Origin: Nocardioides panacisoli
GTDB taxonomy: Bacteria; Actinomycetota; Actinomycetes; Propionibacteriales; Nocardioidaceae
Direction: 5' to 3'
NCBI RefSeq assembly: GCF_019448235.1
Contig: NZ_CP080409.1
Location: 1,922,001 to 1,986,000 of the forward strand
Length of the DNA: 64,000 bases
The notes under the pieces were generated by a model. It was given only the letters and a program-made list of their open reading frames with translations. It searched no databases and had not been told where the DNA came from. The translations under genes and the position numbers were made by a program. Positions 56,954-64,000 of the stretch are shown here, one piece after another; the stretch's first letter is position 1, and the number at the start of each line of letters is the position of its first letter.

Positions 56954-57924
56954 CGCTCGACGCCCGCCTCGAGGTGCCCGACCGGCTCGACGTGGCCCTG
57001 ACGGCCGCGCCCGGCGACGTGGTCGCCGTCGTCGGGCCCAACGGCGCGGGCAAGACCACGTTGGTCCAGGCGCTCGCCGGCCTGCAGCCGGCCGCCGGCA
57101 GCGCGACGCTGGCCGGGACCGACCTCACCGGCCTGCCGGCACGCGAGCGCCGGATCGGTCTGGTCTTCCAGGACCAGCGGCTCTTCCCCCACCTGGACGC
57201 GGTGGAGAACGTCGCGTTCGGTCCCCGCAGTCGCGGCGTACGCCGTCCGGAGGCACGGGCACTGGCACAGGAGTGGCTCACGCGACTGGGGGTGGCCGAT
57301 CTCGCGCACCGGCGGCCGGGTGCGCTCTCGGGCGGCCAGGCACAGCGGGTGGCGATCGCCCGCGCGCTCGCCGCCGACCCGGACCTGCTGCTGCTCGACG
57401 AGCCGTTCACCGGGCTGGACGTCGGCGTCGCAGCGGCGCTGCGCATCGAGCTGGCCCACCACCTCGCGGAGTTCGGGGGCGTCACCGTGATGGTGACCCA
57501 CGACGCGCTGGACGCGCTGACCCTGGCGACCCGGGTCGTGGTCCTCGACGAGGGACGGGTCGCGCAGACCGGGACGCCCGACGAGGTGGCCGCACGCCCG
57601 CGGACCGAGCACGTCGCTCGCCTGGTGGGGCTCAACGTGCTGCGCGAGGGCGACACCTTCCGCGCGTTCTCGCCGTCCTCGGTCGCGGTGTCGCTCGCGC
57701 GGCCCGACGGGTCCGCGCGCAACTGCTGGCTCGGGCGGGTCCGCAGTGCGGCGCCGCACGGGGACGCCGTACGGCTGCGCACCGCCGGCGAGGTCGACCT
57801 CATCGCCGACGTCACGCCCGGCGCGGTGCGCGAGCTGGCCCTGGCCCCCGGCCAGCAGGTCTGGCTCTCGGTCAAGGAGACCGCGGTGACGACCTACCGG
57901 GCTGGGACCGGACCTGAGACGTGA
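56950..57924 (+). CDS. modC: Molybdate ABC transporter ATP-binding protein
   Basis: A 324-residue ATPase with Walker A GPNGAGKTT, Q-loop VFQDQRLFPHL, signature LSGGQAQRVAIARALA, Walker B LLLLDEPFTGLD and H-loop VTHDALDA in the first 220 residues. The C-terminal part (about 250-324) is a TOBE-like domain typical of ModC. An imperfect hairpin follows the stop (57926-57969) and may terminate the operon. Confidence 0.96.
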   Translation: MTLDARLEVPDRLDVALTAAPGDVVAVVGPNGAGKTTLVQALAGLQPAAGSATLAGTDLTGLPARERRIGLVFQDQRLFPHLDAVENVAFGPRSRGVRRPEARALAQEWLTRLGVADLAHRRPGALSGGQAQRVAIARALAADPDLLLLDEPFTGLDVGVAAALRIELAHHLAEFGGVTVMVTHDALDALTLATRVVVLDEGRVAQTGTPDEVAARPRTEHVARLVGLNVLREGDTFRAFSPSSVAVSLARPDGSARNCWLGRVRSAAPHGDAVRLRTAGEVDLIADVTPGAVRELALAPGQQVWLSVKETAVTTYRAGTGPET

Positions 57925-58012
57925 AGCAGCCGGCGGCCAGCGCTGACCGGCGATGGTCGACGCCGCTGCAGTGATCCGTGGCGCGGTGCGGACCACCTCC
58001 TAGAGTTCTCCC

Positions 58013-58885
58013 ATGGAGCCTCCGGTGCGCTACATGTCCCCGGACGAGGACAGTGCCCGTTGGTCGGAACTCTCGCTGCGCCCGGGCGACGTCGTGATCA
58101 GCACCCGCTCGAAGAGCGGTACGACGTGGATGCAGCAGATCTGCCTGTCGCTCGCACTGGGCAGGGCCGAACTCCCCGATGCGCTCGCCCGGCTGTCGCC
58201 CTGGGTCGACTGGCTCGCCGAGCCGATCGAGGACGTGAGCGCACGTCTCGCGGCGCAGGCCCAGCCGCGCGTGCTCAAGACCCACACCCCGCTCGACGGC
58301 ATCCCGCTCGATCCCCGGGTGACCTACATCGTGGTCGCCCGGCACCCACTGGACGCGGCGGTCTCCCTCTACCACCAGGGGGAGAACCTGAACCGTCGAC
58401 GAATCTGGCAACTGACCGGTGCGCAACCACCTCCGTGGCGCCCACGGTTGAAGGAATGGCTCCTTCGCTGGATCCACGACGACGTCGACCCACGTGAGTC
58501 CCTGGACTCCCTTCCGGGTGTGATGTGGCACCTCACTGACGCCTGGTCCCGACAGGGAGCGCCCAACGTCCACCTGGTCCACTACGCGGACCTCCTGAAC
58601 GACCTCGACAGCGAGATGCGTCGCGTCGCCGACATCCTCGACGTCCCTGTCGACGAGGGCGCCTGGCCGTCGCTGGTCCACGCAGCCACCTTCTCGTCGA
58701 TGCGGGCGCGGGCAGCCGAGTCGGCGCCGGCTTCGAACGGGCTGTTGAAGGACCCGTCCGCGTTCTTCCGGCGCGGCACGGTCGGTGACGGGGAAGCCCT
58801 GCTCACGGCCGACGAACGAGCGCGCTACGAGGATCGGGTCGGCGGCCTCGGCCCTCCAGAGCTCATCGACTGGTTGCACCGCTGA
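58013..58885 (+). CDS. Sulfotransferase family protein
   Basis: A 290-residue PAPS-dependent sulfotransferase: 5'-phosphosulfate loop SKSGTTWMQQ (33-42), 3'-phosphate region VARHPLDAAVSLYHQ and C-terminal FFRRGTVGDGEALLTADE (RKGxxGDWKN-like). The acceptor is unknown; actinobacterial homologues act on small hydroxylated lipids or metabolites. ATG 58013 is 6 nt after TAGAGT (58001-58006). It stands alone and its end is 11 nt from the convergent hydrolase gene. Confidence 0.87.
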   Translation: MEPPVRYMSPDEDSARWSELSLRPGDVVISTRSKSGTTWMQQICLSLALGRAELPDALARLSPWVDWLAEPIEDVSARLAAQAQPRVLKTHTPLDGIPLDPRVTYIVVARHPLDAAVSLYHQGENLNRRRIWQLTGAQPPPWRPRLKEWLLRWIHDDVDPRESLDSLPGVMWHLTDAWSRQGAPNVHLVHYADLLNDLDSEMRRVADILDVPVDEGAWPSLVHAATFSSMRARAAESAPASNGLLKDPSAFFRRGTVGDGEALLTADERARYEDRVGGLGPPELIDWLHR

Positions 58886-58896
58886 TCCGACGGTCA

Positions 58897-59733
58897 TCAT
58901 CGATCGCGCGGCGGTCGGGCCCGGTGCCTGACGGCGTGCACGAGGTCGTCGACCGCGTCGACCTGGACGAGGTGCCCGGCACCGGGCACGACCGTGGGGG
59001 CCGGGGCGCCGAGAGCGGCGGCCAGCCGGTGCGCGTGCTCGACGGGCAACCAGGCATCCTCCGCACCCCAGACGACGGCGGTCGGACAACGCACGTGCGG
59101 CAGCAGGTCCTCCACCTCGACGGTCCACTGCTCGTCGGCCTGGGCGATCTGGGCGTAGAACGCCGCCCGTCCCCGGGCGCCGAGCCACGGGTCGACGATC
59201 CCCGCCAGGGTCGCATCGTCGAGCGAGCCGTGGACCGCTCCCCTGACGTAGGCCTCGACCAGGCCCCGGTGCATGGCCTCGGGCAGTGCCGCGAAAACCT
59301 CCGCGTGGTCCCGGACCAGGCGGAAGAAGTCCGAGCCCCACGGCCGGAGCACCACCGCATCGACGAGCACCAGCGTGGAGTAGTCACACCCGTGGAGCAG
59401 GTGGGCCCGCAGGGCGGTGGCACCACCGATGTCGTGGGCGACCACGACGGGATCCCGCAGCTGCCAGTGGTCGAGCAGCGCGGCCAACGCCCTGCCCTGC
59501 ACCCCCAGGTCGACGGCGTGGTGAGCCGCCTTGGAGGACCGGCCGTAGCCGGGCATGTCCCAGAGGTGGACGGTGTGGTCGGCAGCCACCCGTGCCACGA
59601 GGTCCGTCCAGACCTCGGAGGAGAACGGAGTGCCGTGGCAGAGCACCAGCGGCGGTCCCTGCCCGACCCGTCGCCAGGCGATCTCCCGGCCGTCCCAGTC
59701 GAAGGTCTGCCACTGCTCGTCGTTGCGGTGCAT
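58897..59733 (-). CDS. Alpha/beta hydrolase, probable target of the divergent MerR regulator
   Basis: A 278-residue alpha/beta hydrolase of the epoxide hydrolase/haloalkane dehalogenase group: LVLCHGTPFSSEVW, nucleophile elbow AHDIGGATALRAHL with Asp as nucleophile (HDIGG rather than GxSxG), WDMPGYGRSS and His in PGAGHLVQVD. The Asp nucleophile suggests C-O or C-halogen bond hydrolysis; substrate unknown. ATG 59733 is 6 nt after TACGTT. The promoter has the long spacer and dyad expected of MerR activation. Confidence 0.85.
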   Translation of the reverse strand: MHRNDEQWQTFDWDGREIAWRRVGQGPPLVLCHGTPFSSEVWTDLVARVAADHTVHLWDMPGYGRSSKAAHHAVDLGVQGRALAALLDHWQLRDPVVVAHDIGGATALRAHLLHGCDYSTLVLVDAVVLRPWGSDFFRLVRDHAEVFAALPEAMHRGLVEAYVRGAVHGSLDDATLAGIVDPWLGARGRAAFYAQIAQADEQWTVEVEDLLPHVRCPTAVVWGAEDAWLPVEHAHRLAAALGAPAPTVVPGAGHLVQVDAVDDLVHAVRHRARPPRDR

Positions 59734-59739
59734 GCGATG

Positions 59740-59784
59740 AACGTAGGGATTCAGGTTGACCTGAAGGCAAGGGCTGGACACGAT
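59740..59784. promoter_or_regulatory. MerR-type divergent promoter with dyad operator
   Basis: For the hydrolase (minus strand), TTGCCT (59765-59770) and TACGTT (59740-59745) are separated by 19 nt, the overlong spacer typical of MerR-controlled promoters. The dyad TTCAGGT-TG-ACCTGAA (59750-59765) lies inside it. For the regulator (plus strand), TTGACC (59756-59761) and CACGAT (59779-59784) have a 17-nt spacer and end 6 nt before its GTG. Confidence 0.75.
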
Positions 59785-59790
59785 GCCTGG

Positions 59791-60165
59791 GTGCGGATCG
59801 GTGAGGTGGCGCGGCAACTGGAGATCGACGCGCATGTCCTGCGCCACTGGGAGGACGTCGGCGTGGTCCGGCCGGCCCGGAGCCCGCAGGGCTACCGGGA
59901 GTACGACGAGGAGAGCCTCGCCCGTCTCCGCGTCGTCCGACAGTGCCAGGAGGCCGGGATGAGCCTGGCGCAGATCCGCGGCGTCCTGGACCGGACCGAG
60001 GACGGGCGGGAGGCAGTGATCCGCGCCCACCAGCAGGTGGTCCGTTCGCAGTTGCTCCTGCTCGAGCGCACCTCGACCTTCCTCGACCACGTGCTGACGT
60101 GCCGCCACTCCCTGATGTCGCGCTGCCCCGACTGCGCGGCGTACAGCGACGGCGACCGACCGTGA
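59791..60165 (+). CDS. MerR family transcriptional regulator
   Basis: A 124-residue regulator: N-terminal winged HTH (VRIGEVARQLEIDAHVLRHWEDVGVVRPARSPQGYREYDEESLARLRVVRQCQEAGMSLAQIRGVL), dimerisation helix (about 75-100) and a short C-terminal Cys-rich tail (LTCRHSLMSRCPDC) that could bind metal or sense redox/electrophiles. GTG 59791 is the conserved start; the dyad operator and long-spacer promoter upstream imply it activates the divergent hydrolase gene. The ligand is unknown. Confidence 0.9.
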   Translation: MRIGEVARQLEIDAHVLRHWEDVGVVRPARSPQGYREYDEESLARLRVVRQCQEAGMSLAQIRGVLDRTEDGREAVIRAHQQVVRSQLLLLERTSTFLDHVLTCRHSLMSRCPDCAAYSDGDRP

Positions 60166-60223
60166 TCCCCACCGTGCGCGACACGACCCCGCAGCACGGA
60201 TGAGGGACGCGGTCGTTCCCGGA

Positions 60224-60229
60224 TAGGGT
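60224..60229 (+). promoter_or_regulatory. Candidate leaderless -10 of glpX
   Basis: TAGGGT ends 6 nt before ATG 60236; only TCTCCC separates them. The sulfotransferase gene has the same TCTCCC between its TAGAGT and ATG. Confidence 0.5.
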
Positions 60230-60235
60230 TCTCCC

Positions 60236-61246
60236 ATGGTTCCCGAGTCCCCGAATCCGACTGCTCCCGACCGCAACCTGGCGCTGGAGCTCGTCCGCGT
60301 CACCGAGGCCGCCGCCATGGCGGCCGGCCGGTGGGTCGGCCGGGGAGAGAAGAACGGCGCCGACGGGGTCGCCGTGGAGGCGATGCGGGTGATGATCTCC
60401 TCCATCGGCATGCGGGGCACCGTGGTGATCGGCGAGGGCGAGAAGGACGAGGCGCCCATGCTCTTCAACGGCGAGGCCGTCGGTGACGGCACCGGCGCCG
60501 AGTGCGACGTCGCCGTGGACCCGATCGACGGCACCACGCTCACCGCCAAGGGCATGAACAACGCCGTCGCGGTGCTGGCGGTCTCCCCCCGCGGCACCAT
60601 GTACGACCCCTCGGCGGTGTTCTACATGGAGAAGCTCGTGACGGGCCCCGAGGCCGCCGACGTCGTGGACATCCGCGCCTCGGTGTCGGACAACATCCAC
60701 GCCGTGGCCAAGGCCAAGGGCCGCAACGCCTCCGACGTGACCGTGGTGGTGCTGGACCGTCCGCGGCACGACCAGATGGTCGAGGAGATCCGCAGCACGG
60801 GAGCGCGGATCAAGTTCATCACCGACGGTGACGTCGCCGGCGCGATCATGGCGGCCCGTCCCGACACCGGCATCGACATCCTGATGGGCATCGGCGGCAC
60901 CCCTGAGGGCATCATCGCCGCCTGCGCCATGAAGTGCATGGGCGGCGTGCTCCAGGGTCGGCTGTGGCCCAAGGACGACGCCGAGCGCCAGAAGGCCATC
61001 GACGCCGGCCACAACCTGGACCCCGACCACGTGCTGCTCACCGACGACCTGGTGACCGGCGACGACGCCTACTTCGTGGCCACCGGCATCACCGACGGCG
61101 AGCTGCTGCGCGGCGTGCGCTACCGCGGCGGCGGTGCCACCACGCAGTCACTGGTCATGCGCTCCCACAGCGGCACCATCCGCACCATCACCTCGGAGCA
61201 CTCGCTGCAGAAGCTACGCGGTTTTTCCGCGATCGACTTCGACTGA
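60236..61246 (+). CDS. glpX: Fructose-1,6-bisphosphatase, class II
   Basis: Gluconeogenic phosphatase of 336 residues. Metal and substrate motifs are [12 protein letters not shown] and [42 protein letters not shown] and MWPKDD-like LWPKDDAER follow. GlpX is the usual sole FBPase of actinobacteria and lies near xseA-xseB-DUF4245 in Mycobacterium too. The last 33 nt overlap the convergent lipase-like gene ending at 61214. Confidence 0.97.
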   Translation: MVPESPNPTAPDRNLALELVRVTEAAAMAAGRWVGRGEKNGADGVAVEAMRVMISSIGMRGTVVIGEGEKDEAPMLFNGEAVGDGTGAECDVAVDPIDGTTLTAKGMNNAVAVLAVSPRGTMYDPSAVFYMEKLVTGPEAADVVDIRASVSDNIHAVAKAKGRNASDVTVVVLDRPRHDQMVEEIRSTGARIKFITDGDVAGAIMAARPDTGIDILMGIGGTPEGIIAACAMKCMGGVLQGRLWPKDDAERQKAIDAGHNLDPDHVLLTDDLVTGDDAYFVATGITDGELLRGVRYRGGGATTQSLVMRSHSGTIRTITSEHSLQKLRGFSAIDFD

Positions 61247-62044
61247 GACCTCGCCCGCACCGACCAGCGCGGCGGTGACGGCCCGCGCGACCTGCGGGTC
61301 CAGCGCCATGCCGATGTGGGACGCGGTCACCTCGACGGGCTCGCCCGCCGGGTCGATGCAGGCCTGCCAGTCGACGATGCCGTCGCGCTGGGAGTAGACG
61401 TTGGTCAGCCCGATCCCCGCCGGGAGCGGAGTCTGCGCCTCGGTGAAGCTCGCCTCCGCGCACGCTCCGCCGACGCACTGGCGCGACATCACGCCGGGCA
61501 CGCCGACGCTGCTGAGCGTCGCCAGCATGTGCACCCCGCCGGTGAGCACCTTGTGGTGGGCGGCCGGCGCCATGATCGGGCTGCCCATGGTGACCACGCC
61601 CGCGACCAGGTCGGGACGGCGTACGGCGACGCCGCGGGCGATCATGCCTCCGAGGCTGTGGCCGACGACGTGGACGCGGGCGTCGCGGCGTTCGACGATC
61701 GACTCCAGGCGCGCCTCCACCAGCGCGGCGGCGTCCAGGGTGCAGCTGACGTTGGCGAGGATGCCCGAGCGGTAGGTGCGGAATCCCTCGCTGCGCAGTT
61801 CCGCGGCCAGGGCTCGCAGCGTCCAGTCCCCGGCGAGGAAGCCCGGCACCAGCAGCACCGGCTCGGCGCGGCGCGGCCGCGGACGCTCGGCCCAGGACCG
61901 GCGCCGGTCGGCCCGCTTGCGCGCCCCGCGATGGAGCACCAGGCGGCCGGCCTCGCACATCACGCTGCCTTCGTGGGTCAGTGCCCGCAGGCGTGGCCGC
62001 TCGAATCCCTCCGGGAGCAGGAACGGCGCCAGGATGTCAGCCAT
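61214..62044 (-). CDS. Alpha/beta hydrolase (triacylglycerol lipase-like)
   Basis: A 276-residue soluble hydrolase with [26 protein letters not shown], nucleophile elbow [15 protein letters not shown] and C-terminal acid/His region ([21 protein letters not shown]). It resembles EstA/LipA-type lipases in which the lid follows the elbow; substrate unknown. No signal peptide is seen. ATG 62044 is 6 nt after TAACGT (62051-62056). Its final codons (to TAG 61214) run antisense through the end of glpX. Confidence 0.85.
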   Translation of the reverse strand: MADILAPFLLPEGFERPRLRALTHEGSVMCEAGRLVLHRGARKRADRRRSWAERPRPRRAEPVLLVPGFLAGDWTLRALAAELRSEGFRTYRSGILANVSCTLDAAALVEARLESIVERRDARVHVVGHSLGGMIARGVAVRRPDLVAGVVTMGSPIMAPAAHHKVLTGGVHMLATLSSVGVPGVMSRQCVGGACAEASFTEAQTPLPAGIGLTNVYSQRDGIVDWQACIDPAGEPVEVTASHIGMALDPQVARAVTAALVGAGEVSVEVDRGKTA

Positions 62045-62135
62045 ACCGGGACGTTAACCCAGTTGAAACCTGGATTGGTGGGTTCTGGCCAATCCGGGCG
62101 TCGCCCCACGCGGCCCGGTCTGTTTGACTGCCCCC

Positions 62136-63068
62136 ATGTCCACCACCGACGGCACCGCCGGTTCCGAGGAGCTCATCGCCCCCCTCGGACCCGATCTCGA
62201 GCTGTGCTACCAGACCTTCGGCTCCCCCGACGACGAGCCGCTGCTGCTCGTCATGGGCCTCGGCGGACCGATGACCTGGTGGCCGCGTGAGCTCTGCGAG
62301 CGCCTGGCCGACCGCGGCTTCTACGTCGTGCGCTACGACAACCGCGACACCGGCAGGTCCAGCCGGATGGACCAGCGCGTACGCCGCAGCCACCTGGTCC
62401 GCGCGTTCCTCGGCGCCGCGGGCTCCCCGCCGTACTCCCTGACCGACCTCGCGGGCGACGCCGTCGGGCTGCTGGACCACCTCGGGATCTCCAGCGCCCA
62501 CGTCGCCGGCGTCTCCATGGGCGGGATGATCGCCCAGACCGTGGCGCTCGAGCACCCCGACCGCGTGCGCTCGCTCACCTCGATCATGTCCACCACGGGC
62601 CGGCGGACCGTCGGCTGGCAGCACCCGGCGCTGCTGCCGTCGCTGTTGTGGTCCCGCGGCGAGCGCGAGGGCTACATCGAGTCCAGCGAGAAGCTGTGGC
62701 GCATCATCGGCTCGCCGGACTACCCCACCAGCGCCCAGGAGCTGCGCGACCGTGCGGGCGAGACCTTCGACCGCGGGATGAGCCGCATGGGCGTGATGCG
62801 CCAGATGCTGGCCATCCTGGGCCAGCCCGACCGCACCGACGCGCTCGGCGCCCTGACGGTGCCCACCGCCGTGGTGCACGGGCGGGCGGACAAGATGGTG
62901 CACGTCTCCGGCGGCCGCGCCACGGCGACCGCGATCCCCGGTGCCGAACTGGTCCTGGTCCGGGGCATGGGCCACGACCTCCCCGCGGGCCTGTACGAGA
63001 CGTTCGTGGCCACCATCCGCCGCACGGCCGACCGGGCGCGCCGGACCGTGGGCGCGGAGACTCCGTAG
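62136..63068 (+). CDS. Alpha/beta hydrolase
   Basis: A 310-residue alpha/beta hydrolase: LLLVMGLGGPMTWW, DNRDTGRSS, nucleophile elbow GVSMGGMIAQTVA, acid in HGRADKMVHVSGG and His in GMGHDLP. It resembles the non-haem peroxidase/esterase-type subgroup often annotated as 3-oxoadipate enol-lactonase-like; the substrate is not known. ATG 62136 is taken instead of a TTG at 62124. It is divergent from the lipase-like gene, and the DUF4032 gene follows 43 nt downstream with its own promoter. Confidence 0.85.
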   Translation: MSTTDGTAGSEELIAPLGPDLELCYQTFGSPDDEPLLLVMGLGGPMTWWPRELCERLADRGFYVVRYDNRDTGRSSRMDQRVRRSHLVRAFLGAAGSPPYSLTDLAGDAVGLLDHLGISSAHVAGVSMGGMIAQTVALEHPDRVRSLTSIMSTTGRRTVGWQHPALLPSLLWSRGEREGYIESSEKLWRIIGSPDYPTSAQELRDRAGETFDRGMSRMGVMRQMLAILGQPDRTDALGALTVPTAVVHGRADKMVHVSGGRATATAIPGAELVLVRGMGHDLPAGLYETFVATIRRTADRARRTVGAETP

Positions 63069-63111
63069 CGACCCGTCCCCACCGGCGCCGGTCCGACGTA
63101 GGTTGGACGCC

Positions 63112-64000
63112 ATGGCGCTGCATGTCGTGGCCACGCGCAGCGACGGGAGCGTGTTCACGCTGCCGTGGTCGACGCCGCTGGCCGAGTGGGACGAGCGGTA
63201 CGTCGTCCCCGCGGCCCGGGGACTGTCGCGCCACGTCGTCCGCATCGTCCGGGTCGACCAGCAGATGCTGGCGGTCAAGGAGACCGACGAGCGCATCGCG
63301 TTCCGCGAGTACCGCCTGCTGCGGGAGCTGCAGCGGCTCGGGCAACCCGTCGTCGTGGCCCGCGCCGTGGTCACCGGCCGCCGGACCGAGGACGGCACCG
63401 AGCTCCCGGCGGCCCTGGTCACCGACCACCTGCACTACTCGCTGCCCTACCGGACGCTGTTCCAGCACGGCATGCAGGGCGAGCAGCTGCCACTGCTGGT
63501 CGACGCGCTGGTCGTGCTGCTGGTCCGCCTGCACCTGGCCGCGTTCCACTGGGGCGACGTGTCGCTGTCCAACGCGCTGTTCCGTCGCGACGCCGGTGGC
63601 TTCGCGGCGTTCCTCGTCGACGCCGAGACCGGCGAGCTGCACCCGACGCTGTCGGAGCAGATGCGCGAGCACGACGTGGCGGTGGGGCTGGAGAACGTCT
63701 TCGCCGAGCTGCTGGACCTGCAGGCGGCCGGCGACCTCGACCCGGACGTCGCGGCCCACGACGTGGTCGAGCTGCTCTCCGAACGCTACCGCGCACTGTG
63801 GCAGGAGGTGACGGCCGCGGAGGAGTTCGATGCCGCCGAGTGGTGGCGGGTCGAGGAACGCCTGGGGCGGCTCAACGACTTGGGTTTCGACGTCGACGAG
63901 CTCGACGTCCGGGCCGACGGCGAGCGGGTCCGGATCACCCCGAAGGCGGTCGAGGCCGGGCACCACCGACGCGAGCTGCGCGAGCTCACCGGCCTCAACG
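63112..64000 (+). CDS. DUF4032 domain protein, kinase-like, 3'-truncated by window edge
   Basis: At least 296 residues, open to the last base. The N-terminal half looks like a lipopolysaccharide-kinase/RIO-type protein kinase fold: KETDERIAFREYRLLREL (glycine-poor lysine-Glu region), catalytic-loop-like FHWGDVSLSNALF and metal-site-like FLVDAETGE. The following part (AAEEFDAAEWWRVEERLGRLNDLGFDVDELDV) matches DUF4032. The substrate is unknown. ATG 63112 is 7 nt after TAGGTT (63099-63104), a leaderless pattern. Confidence 0.85.
   Translation, partial: MALHVVATRSDGSVFTLPWSTPLAEWDERYVVPAARGLSRHVVRIVRVDQQMLAVKETDERIAFREYRLLRELQRLGQPVVVARAVVTGRRTEDGTELPAALVTDHLHYSLPYRTLFQHGMQGEQLPLLVDALVVLLVRLHLAAFHWGDVSLSNALFRRDAGGFAAFLVDAETGELHPTLSEQMREHDVAVGLENVFAELLDLQAAGDLDPDVAAHDVVELLSERYRALWQEVTAAEEFDAAEWWRVEERLGRLNDLGFDVDELDVRADGERVRITPKAVEAGHHRRELRELTGLN

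Overview
The window reads as chromosomal DNA of a high-GC actinobacterium, most likely Nocardioides or a close relative in the Nocardioidaceae. The evidence is GC-rich codon use with frequent GTG starts, a mycothiol-dependent formaldehyde dehydrogenase, a GuaB3-type IMP dehydrogenase paralogue, SigE-type ECF sigma factor biology, a His-tailed GroEL next to a CIRCE-controlled groES, and a gene order (guaA, choD-like, guaB3, guaB, groEL-groES, tsaD-rimI-tsaB-tsaE, alr, nnr, acpS, glmS, glmM, rpsI, rplM) that recalls the corresponding mycobacterial segment. I see no prophage, insertion sequence, CRISPR array, tRNA or rRNA gene. The strain assignment is inference.

Layout. Positions 1-8848: a photolyase fragment, an FAD oxidoreductase with a DUF1295 membrane protein behind a KstR-like palindrome, a DUF5709 protein, guaA, a ChoD-like GMC oxidoreductase translationally coupled to a succinate-semialdehyde dehydrogenase. 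Positions 9015-20882: a catabolic block with an aldehyde dehydrogenase operon, a TetR regulator, a six-gene SDR/phosphotransferase/acyl-CoA dehydrogenase operon and a second, divergent TetR regulator. This block separates genes that are close neighbours in Mycobacterium. Positions 20989-28172: guaB3, guaB, an ACT-GNAT protein, a GT-C type membrane glycosyltransferase, groEL and groES with two CIRCE-like sites. Positions 28395-34641: a methyltransferase, an MBL hydrolase with mycothiol-dependent formaldehyde dehydrogenase, an ECF sigma factor with its membrane-anchored partner, and a DUF222-HNH protein carrying REP-like sequence.

Positions 34699-43665 hold tightly packed essential genes on the minus strand: tRNA t6A synthesis (tsaD, rimI, tsaB and a GNAT-TsaE fusion), an alpha/beta hydrolase, alr, nnr, acpS and glmS. 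Then come coaA, a secreted esterase-like protein, glmM, rpsI-rplM, citrate synthase, an acyl-CoA ligase, a methyltransferase with truA, xseA-xseB, DUF4245, a molybdate transport operon led by an HTH-TOBE protein, a sulfotransferase, a hydrolase/MerR divergent pair, glpX, two more alpha/beta hydrolases and the start of a DUF4032 gene that runs off the window.

Genes within operons are mostly joined by 1-4 nt overlaps (ATGA, GTGA, TGATG), implying translational coupling. The first genes of many transcription units show another pattern: a TANNNT hexamer ending exactly 6 or 7 nt before the start codon with no room for a Shine-Dalgarno site, which is the expected signature of leaderless transcripts. 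A perfect 10-bp palindrome, GGCGTACGCC, occurs nine times, far above a rough composition-based expectation. I found no single system that I can call wholly new. The most interesting items are the KstR-like boxes, the acyl-CoA dehydrogenase operon, the GNAT-TsaE fusion, the DUF7064/7065-like operon and the two sequence patterns above.
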